Part shown: piece by piece, positions 6,167 to 9,471 of the stretch
Numbering within the stretch: position 1 is the first letter of the stretch
Layout: each line of letters begins with the position of its first letter
NCBI GenBank assembly: GCA_021767845.1
Contig: JAASSQ010000110.1
Location: forward strand, 1-9,471
DNA: 9,471 bases
Source: Roseovarius sp.
GTDB lineage: Bacteria; Pseudomonadota; Alphaproteobacteria; Rhodobacterales; Rhodobacteraceae
Direction: 5' to 3'
Notes under the pieces: model-generated
The model's input: the letters and a program-made list of their open reading frames with translations, nothing else
Told to the model about the DNA's origin: nothing
Databases searched by the model: none
Translations under genes and position numbers: made by a program

Positions 6167-6170
6167 GGAG
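6167..6170 (+). promoter_or_regulatory. Shine-Dalgarno for the DUF4274-like gene
   Basis: GGAG lies 7 nt before the ATG at 6178. It favours this ATG over the out-of-frame ATG at 6174. Confidence 0.6.
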
Positions 6171-6177
6171 CGAATGG

Positions 6178-6759
6178 ATGCAAGCCAGCAAGGCGTTCGA
6201 CTGGACCACCGGCACCGAAGACGAGCATGTCGCGATGGTCGAACGGGCCAATGCCGCCGAGCTGCGCGAGCTGGCGCGGCGTTACGATTGGGGGCAGTAT
6301 CCCGAACGGGTGATGGGCCACGTGATGGCGCGCAGCTGCATCGACCTGGGCTCGGCACTGACGGCGTTCTTCAACGGCGAACCGGAGCGGTTCAACTACA
6401 TCCCCAAGGCCCAGGTTCCCGAGGAATTCCAGGGTGTTGCGCGTCTGCTGGACAATATCACCCGGCGCATCAACAGCGGCTTCTACCTGGTCGATCCGGG
6501 CCGCGATGTCAGCAGCCGCAAGCGGCTGGCCAAGTGGCTGTCCTACCAGGAGGCCGACCGGCTGGAGGGGCGGCAGGGGCGTTACGTGCTGGACGAGGAG
6601 ATCGTCGCGACCCTGCTCAACGACACGCTGCGGCTGGACCGGACGCAGGAAACGGCGATCTACACGCGCAGCCCCAGCCTGTGGCGTGACCTGCTGAGCC
6701 CGGTGATCGAACTGGGCGTCTCTCGGCGGCTGCTGCGGTTCAAGCCCGGCCGCCGCTGA
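6178..6759 (+). CDS. DUF4274-like protein
   Basis: The only plus-strand gene in the window, 193 aa, with no signal peptide or membrane span. Residues about 25-70 (AAELRELARRYDWGQYPERV, then IDLGSALTAFFNGEPERF) resemble DUF4274: an ELhxLA-x-x-YxW opening, then a CxDLGTAL-x-xF-like block, here CIDLGSALTAFF at 54-65. The rest has helical segments at 81-101 and 112-132, a charged acidic helix (YVLDEEIVATLLNDTLRLD, 136-154), and a basic tail ending RRLLRFKPGRR. It is divergent from the secreted-protein/TerB run with a gap of only about 75-90 bp, so the two could share a control region. It is followed by a probable terminator and a convergent gap. Function is unknown in this family. The domain call is from memory of the pattern and is moderately sure. 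Confidence 0.8.
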   Translation: MQASKAFDWTTGTEDEHVAMVERANAAELRELARRYDWGQYPERVMGHVMARSCIDLGSALTAFFNGEPERFNYIPKAQVPEEFQGVARLLDNITRRINSGFYLVDPGRDVSSRKRLAKWLSYQEADRLEGRQGRYVLDEEIVATLLNDTLRLDRTQETAIYTRSPSLWRDLLSPVIELGVSRRLLRFKPGRR

Positions 6760-6782
6760 CCGGGCGCCACCGGGCATTTTTT
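6744..6782 (+). terminator. Probable intrinsic terminator of the DUF4274-like gene
   Basis: A GC stem (6744-6749 with 6770-6775, plus an inner 4 bp, 6751-6754 with 6763-6766) is followed by A and six T residues at 6777-6782. The left arm lies in the last codons of the gene and the run of T is on the plus strand, as expected for rho-independent termination. Confidence 0.55.
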
Positions 6783-6808
6783 GCGATCTCCTGAAACTTT
6801 CGACGGCG

Positions 6809-6897
6809 GGTCTGCGTTTCTTCGGCGTGAAACCGCAGACCTGCGACGCGTTGGACCTACCCCCGATCCGGGTTCCCCCAAGCAGGCTTGCGGTTTC
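6809..6897. repeat. Three-copy inverted repeat with alternative pairings
   Basis: Copy A (6809-6820) pairs with copy B (6829-6841) through 12 bp with one bulged C and an 8-nt loop. Copy B extended (6829-6844) also pairs with copy C (6882-6897) at 14 of 16 positions. The two pairings exclude each other. No U tract follows either one. Confidence 0.6.
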
Positions 6898-6946
6898 GCG
6901 CCATTCCCCTCGCGCGACCCCGGGCGCCAGGCCGCAGCCCGCGTTA

Positions 6947-6961
6947 CGGGCCTTCGGCCCG
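6947..6961. repeat. Small GC hairpin
   Basis: CGGGCC (6947-6952), loop TTC, GGCCCG (6956-6961): a perfect 6-bp stem directly abutting the long imperfect palindrome. Confidence 0.6.
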
Positions 6962-7020
6962 AGGGTATTTTTGCCAAGAAGAAAGAGGGCGCGCGTTCTT
7001 CTTCCTGGGGCAAATACCCT
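6962..7020. repeat. Long imperfect palindrome in the convergent gap
   Basis: The outer arms AGGGTATTT (6962-6970) and AAATACCCT (7012-7020) pair perfectly. GCC (6973-6975) pairs with GGC (7009-7011), and the inner arms AAGAAGAA (6976-6983) and TTCTTCTT (6996-7003) pair perfectly around a 12-nt loop. Interruptions are a 2-nt bulge and a 5-nt bulge. The position between two convergent genes suits a bidirectional termination or mRNA-end element. From memory, sequences like GGGTATTTTTGCCAAG recur between genes in Rhodobacteraceae, so it may be a dispersed element of that family. Confidence 0.65.
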
Positions 7021-7028
7021 GGGGGAGA

Positions 7029-7061
7029 CGCGGCGCAGCCGCGGCGGGGGCGGAGCCCCCG
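7029..7061. repeat. Two GC hairpins with 3-nt loops beside the pyrG stop
   Basis: The first is 7029-7034 with 7038-7043 (6 bp, loop GCA). The second is 7045-7051 with 7055-7061 (perfect 7 bp, loop GGA). Read on the minus strand they come 19 nt after the pyrG stop. No T run follows, so they could stabilise the pyrG mRNA end or assist termination together with the long palindrome; this is inferred. Confidence 0.6.
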
Positions 7062-7079
7062 TTGTCCGCCCAAGGCGTC

Positions 7080-8723
7080 TCAGACCAGCCGCGAGGTTTC
7101 CAGCGCGGCGCGGATGAAATCGGCGAACAGCGGGTGCGGATCGAAGGGCTTGGATTTCAGCTCGGGGTGGAACTGCACGCCGATGAACCACGGGTGGTCG
7201 GACCATTCCACGATCTCGGGCAGGCGCCCGTCGGGAGACATGCCCGAGAAGGTGAGCCCGACCTCTTCCAGCTTTTCGCGATACTTGATGTCCACTTCGT
7301 AGCGGTGGCGGTGGCGTTCGTCGATCGCGGTGGTGCCGTAAACCCGCGCCACGCGGCTGCCCTCTTTCAGGGTGGCGTCATAGGCCCCGAGCCGCATGGT
7401 GCCGCCCTTGTCGTCCGACACCTTGCGCTTGACCTTCTCGTTGCCCTGCACCCATTCCTTGAGGTGGTAGACCACCGGGGTAAAGCGTTTCTTGCCGGCC
7501 TCGTGGTCGAATTCCTCGGAGCCGGCATCGGTCAGGCCGGCCAGGTTGCGGGCGGCCTCGATCACCGCCATCTGCATGCCGAGGCAGATGCCGAGATAGG
7601 GGATCTTGTGTTCGCGGGCGAACTGGGCGGCCTTGATCTTGCCCTCGGTGCCGCGCTCGCCGAAGCCGCCGGGCACCAGGATGGCGTGGAAGCCTTCGAG
7701 ATGGGGGGCGGGATCCTCGGTGTCGAAGATCTCGGCATCCACCCATTCGACCTGGACCTTGACGCGGTTGGCCATGCCGCCGTGGGTCAGCGCCTCCTTG
7801 ATGGATTTGTAGGCGTCCTCGAGCTGGGTGTACTTGCCGACGATGGCGACCTTCACGGTGCCGTCGGTGTTGTGGATGCGGTCCTGCACGTCGAGCCACT
7901 TGGCCATGTCGGGCTTTGGCGCGGGCGAGATCTGGAAGGCGTCGAGCACCGCCTGGTCGAGCCCCTCGTGATGATAGGCGAGCGGCGCCTCGTAGATCGA
8001 GTTCAGGTCGTAGGCGGGAATCACGTCTTCCTTGCGGACGTTGCAGAACAGCGCGATCTTGCCGCGTTCCTTGTCGGGGATGGGCTGTTCGGAGCGGCAG
8101 ACGAGGATGTCGGGCGCGATGCCGATGGATTGCAGTTCCTTGACCGAGTGCTGGGTCGGCTTGGTTTTCAACTCCCCGCTGGCGGCCAGGTAGGGCAGCA
8201 GCGTGAGGTGCATGAAGATGCAGTTGCCGCGCGGGCGGTCGTGGCTGAACTGGCGGATCGCCTCGAAGAAGGGCAGGCCCTCGATGTCGCCGACGGTGCC
8301 GCCGATCTCGCACAGCATGAAATCGACCTCGTCATCGCCGATTGCGATCCAGTCCTTGATCTCGTTGGTGACGTGGGGAACCACCTGGATCGTCTTGCCG
8401 AGATAGTCGCCGCGGCGTTCCTTTTCGAGCACGTTGGAATAGATCCGGCCCGAGCTGACCGAGTCGGTCATCCGCGCGGGCACGCCGGTGAAGCGTTCGT
8501 AATGGCCGAGGTCGAGGTCGGTTTCGGCCCCGTCATCGGTGACGAACACCTCGCCATGTTCGAACGGCGACATGGTGCCGGGATCGACGTTCAGGTAGGG
8601 ATCGAGCTTGCGCAGGCGCACCGAGAAGCCGCGGGCCTGCAAAAGCGCGCCGAGCGCGGCCGAGGCCAGCCCCTTGCCCAGAGAGGAGACAACGCCGCCG
8701 GTGATGAAGATGTAACGTGCCAT
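7080..8723 (-). CDS. pyrG: CTP synthase
   Basis: Converts UTP, ATP and glutamine (or ammonia) to CTP, the last step of de novo pyrimidine nucleotide synthesis, in the cytoplasm. At 547 aa it has the usual length. The synthetase domain starts with KYIFITGG-like ARYIFITGGVVSSLGKG (2-18) and carries MSPFEHGEVFVTDDGAETDLDLGHYERF (51-78) and CEIGGTVGDIE (138-148). The C-terminal class I glutamine amidotransferase domain shows the oxyanion segment PGGFGERG (351-358), nucleophile Cys380 in GICLGMQ, and His519 and Glu521 in QFHPE, so the full triad is intact. The ATG at 8723 has a GGGGGA site 10 nt upstream. It follows secG on the same strand after 171 nt that contain a promoter candidate and two hairpins, so it may be transcribed both on its own and with secG. 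There is no sign of truncation. Confidence 0.99.
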   Translation of the reverse strand: MARYIFITGGVVSSLGKGLASAALGALLQARGFSVRLRKLDPYLNVDPGTMSPFEHGEVFVTDDGAETDLDLGHYERFTGVPARMTDSVSSGRIYSNVLEKERRGDYLGKTIQVVPHVTNEIKDWIAIGDDEVDFMLCEIGGTVGDIEGLPFFEAIRQFSHDRPRGNCIFMHLTLLPYLAASGELKTKPTQHSVKELQSIGIAPDILVCRSEQPIPDKERGKIALFCNVRKEDVIPAYDLNSIYEAPLAYHHEGLDQAVLDAFQISPAPKPDMAKWLDVQDRIHNTDGTVKVAIVGKYTQLEDAYKSIKEALTHGGMANRVKVQVEWVDAEIFDTEDPAPHLEGFHAILVPGGFGERGTEGKIKAAQFAREHKIPYLGICLGMQMAVIEAARNLAGLTDAGSEEFDHEAGKKRFTPVVYHLKEWVQGNEKVKRKVSDDKGGTMRLGAYDATLKEGSRVARVYGTTAIDERHRHRYEVDIKYREKLEEVGLTFSGMSPDGRLPEIVEWSDHPWFIGVQFHPELKSKPFDPHPLFADFIRAALETSRLV

Positions 8724-8740
8724 GCGCTGGCGATCCCCCG

Positions 8741-8762
8741 TGATTTACGCCTGAAATCAGGC
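8741..8762 (-). promoter_or_regulatory. Overlapping alternative hairpins in the pyrG leader
   Basis: GCCTGA and TCAGGC (8749-8754 with 8757-8762) form a perfect palindrome with a 2-nt centre. TGATTT (8741-8746) can instead pair with AAATCA (8754-8759). The two share bases and exclude each other. A 2-nt centre is too tight for a full RNA stem, so the palindrome may equally be a protein-binding operator. Confidence 0.4.
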
Positions 8763-8779
8763 CGATTCTGAGCCCTGTC

Positions 8780-8795
8780 CGGCCGGATTTGGCCG
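8780..8795 (-). promoter_or_regulatory. Hairpin in the pyrG leader
   Basis: A perfect 5-bp CGGCC/GGCCG stem with a 6-nt loop, just downstream of the predicted pyrG transcription start. Its role is unknown. Confidence 0.35.
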
Positions 8796-8813
8796 CAGCA
8801 TCACGGGACTCGA

Positions 8814-8842
8814 CGTATAATCCAATCGCGCGGCAAACGCAA
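8814..8842 (-). promoter_or_regulatory. Candidate sigma-70-type promoter for pyrG
   Basis: On the minus strand, TTGCGT (8837-8842) and TATACG (8814-8819) are separated by 17 nt, and the local sequence around the -10 is AT-rich against a GC-rich background. Transcription would start near 8807, giving a leader of about 84 nt that contains the two hairpins listed separately. Confidence 0.5.
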
Positions 8843-8894
8843 GCGGACCGCAAGATGCTGTTGCGGTTGTGGAAAAGGCCTCAAGCCGTTGTGG

Positions 8895-9260
8895 TCAGTC
8901 GGCCGTGGGTGTCAGAGGTGCGGTATCATCGGCCGCCGGCGGCAGCAGATCGTCGCCGGTGCCCGGCAGCACCGGGTCGGCGGGTGCTTCGCGGGCCGGT
9001 TGATCCGAAATCCGGTCGAGCACCGATGAGCCGGCCGATTTCTGCGCCGCCAGGATCGTCAGCGTCAGCGACGTGGCGATGAAAGCGATCGCCAGGATCC
9101 AGGTCAGCTTGCCGAGCGCGGTGGCCGCGGCACGCCCCGTCATGGCGCCGCCCCCGCCGCCGCCCATGCCAAGCCCGCCGCCTTCTGAGCGCTGAAGCAG
9201 CACGACGCCGATCAGCGCCAGCGCGAGGAGCAGGTGGATGATGAGGACGACGTTTTCCAT
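8895..9260 (-). CDS. secG: Preprotein translocase subunit SecG
   Basis: Small inner-membrane subunit of the SecYEG channel, 121 aa. Membrane span one is residues 3-22 (VVLIIHLLLALALIGVVLL). It is followed by the family's glycine-rich cytoplasmic loop LLQRSEGGGLGMGGGGGG (21-38), then AMTGRAAATALGKLTWILA leading into span two (53-72). The C-terminal 49 residues are a polar tail rich in Pro, Asp and Ala (DDLLPPAADDTAPLTPTAD), longer than in minimal SecG, as is common in alphaproteobacteria. The ATG at 9260 was chosen because SecG begins directly with the first span; the frame stays open 27 codons upstream, but that part is unlike SecG. An AAAGG site lies about 9 nt upstream of the start. A promoter candidate is present 45 nt upstream. 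Confidence 0.97.
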   Translation of the reverse strand: MENVVLIIHLLLALALIGVVLLQRSEGGGLGMGGGGGGAMTGRAAATALGKLTWILAIAFIATSLTLTILAAQKSAGSSVLDRISDQPAREAPADPVLPGTGDDLLPPAADDTAPLTPTAD

Positions 9261-9304
9261 GTCGGGCGGCCTTTGTTGCGAAATGCGTTTGGCGTCTGGC
9301 GCGG

Positions 9305-9333
9305 TATCTATGCAATTCCCGCGCCCCCCGCAA
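9305..9333 (-). promoter_or_regulatory. Candidate promoter for secG
   Basis: On the minus strand, TTGCGG (9328-9333) and TAGATA (9305-9310) have a 17-nt spacer. The -35 type and spacing match the pyrG candidate. The -10 matches consensus only partly. Confidence 0.38.
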
Positions 9334-9355
9334 CCCGGCAATGGCGGTTGCGGGG
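9326..9355 (-). promoter_or_regulatory. Perfect 10-bp hairpin between the upstream gene and secG
   Basis: CCCCGCAACC (9326-9335) pairs fully with GGTTGCGGGG (9346-9355) across a 10-nt loop, starting 31 nt past the stop of the partial gene. It has no U tract. Its promoter-proximal arm covers the -35 region of the secG promoter candidate, so it may end the upstream transcript without a U run or act as an operator; both are inferred. Confidence 0.5.
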
Positions 9356-9386
9356 CCGATCCTGTCGCGCGCCGGGACTGGCGCGG

Positions 9387-9471
9387 TTATTCCCACTCCA
9401 TCTGTTCGTAGGTCGCCTGGGCGTTGCGTCCGGCGAGCGCGTCGAACTGGTCGAGATCGGACCACCGCGCC
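9387..9471 (-). CDS. C-terminal end of an unidentified protein (cut by the window edge)
   Basis: The last 28 codons of a gene that enters from the right edge and ends at a TAA (9387-9389). The visible residues are ARWSDLDQFDALAGRNAQ followed by ATYEQMEWE. The segment is acidic and probably helical. It has no recognisable motif, so I cannot name the family. It is read as coding because the frame is clean to a stop, the composition is ordinary for this genome, and a strong hairpin and the secG promoter candidate follow it. The alternative minus-strand frame is an arginine-rich shadow. Its relation to secG is only adjacency. Confidence 0.5.
   Translation of the reverse strand, partial: ARWSDLDQFDALAGRNAQATYEQMEWE

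Larger units (their letters stand above)
6760..7079. other. 320-bp convergent non-coding gap packed with inverted repeats
   Basis: No credible gene lies here. Open frames crossing it are low-complexity proline/arginine shadows that run into neighbouring genes in the wrong sense. It holds, in order, the T run of a terminator, a 12-bp bulged hairpin with a third copy of one arm further on, a 6-bp hairpin with a TTC loop, a long imperfect palindrome, and two GC hairpins with 3-nt loops directly before the pyrG stop. I see no transposase end or target duplication. Confidence 0.7.

Noticed and set aside
6163..7206. 347-codon open frame on the minus strand across the convergent gap
   Set aside because: It is antisense to the DUF4274-like gene and out of frame with the end of pyrG. 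The sequence is Pro/Arg/Gly-rich without domain features, and its middle consists of the hairpin cluster.
6888..8771. 627-codon open frame on the plus strand
   Set aside because: It is antisense to the whole of pyrG, with repetitive acidic/His-rich composition typical of a complementary-strand shadow in GC-rich DNA, and it has no recognisable domain.
8876..8893. Terminator after secG
   Set aside because: Only a short GGC/GCC stem precedes four T on the minus strand, too weak to claim.
1..9471. CRISPR array, tRNA, insertion sequence or prophage
   Set aside because: No regularly spaced repeats, cloverleaf, transposase or phage protein were seen. Gene content and composition are uniform across the window.

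Overview
This window is GC-rich. It looks like a chromosomal segment from an alphaproteobacterium of the Rhodobacteraceae (Roseobacter/Rhodobacter group). That placement is an inference from three things: the protein flavour of the amino-acid ABC cassette and of the CTP synthase, the secG-pyrG neighbourhood, and a GC-rich palindromic intergenic segment of a kind common in that family. Only one gene is on the plus strand (6178-6759); all others are on the minus strand. I see no tRNA, rRNA, CRISPR array, transposase or prophage gene.

Region 17-3289 (minus strand) is a complete polar amino-acid ABC importer. In transcription order it encodes an ATPase, a periplasmic binding protein of the lysine/arginine/ornithine/histidine type, and two membrane permeases. 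The permeases overlap by 4 nt (ATGA). A perfect 9-bp GC hairpin separates the binding-protein cistron from the permease pair.

Region 3394-6102 (minus strand) holds five tightly packed genes of poorly known function. In transcription order they are a secreted beta-rich protein, a DUF1330 protein, two tandem TerB-like paralogs, and a PhnD-like binding-protein fold without a signal peptide. The gaps are 15, 5 and 38 nt and the last pair overlaps by 7 nt, so an operon is likely. A promoter-like sequence in the 38-nt gap is placed so that it could give a leaderless transcript of the second TerB gene.

Region 6178-6759 (plus strand) is a single DUF4274-like gene, divergent from the operon above. 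It ends in a plausible intrinsic terminator. The 320-bp convergent gap that follows (6760-7079) is non-coding but full of inverted repeats.

Region 7080-9471 (minus strand) contains housekeeping genes: pyrG (CTP synthase), secG (Sec translocase subunit), and the last 28 codons of an unidentified gene. Both pyrG and secG have candidate promoters with 17-bp spacers, and the pyrG leader contains overlapping alternative hairpins.

I found no convincing new large system. The most unusual items are the TerB/TerB/PhnD-like operon, the palindrome-dense convergent gap, and the non-ATG start of the ABC ATPase.
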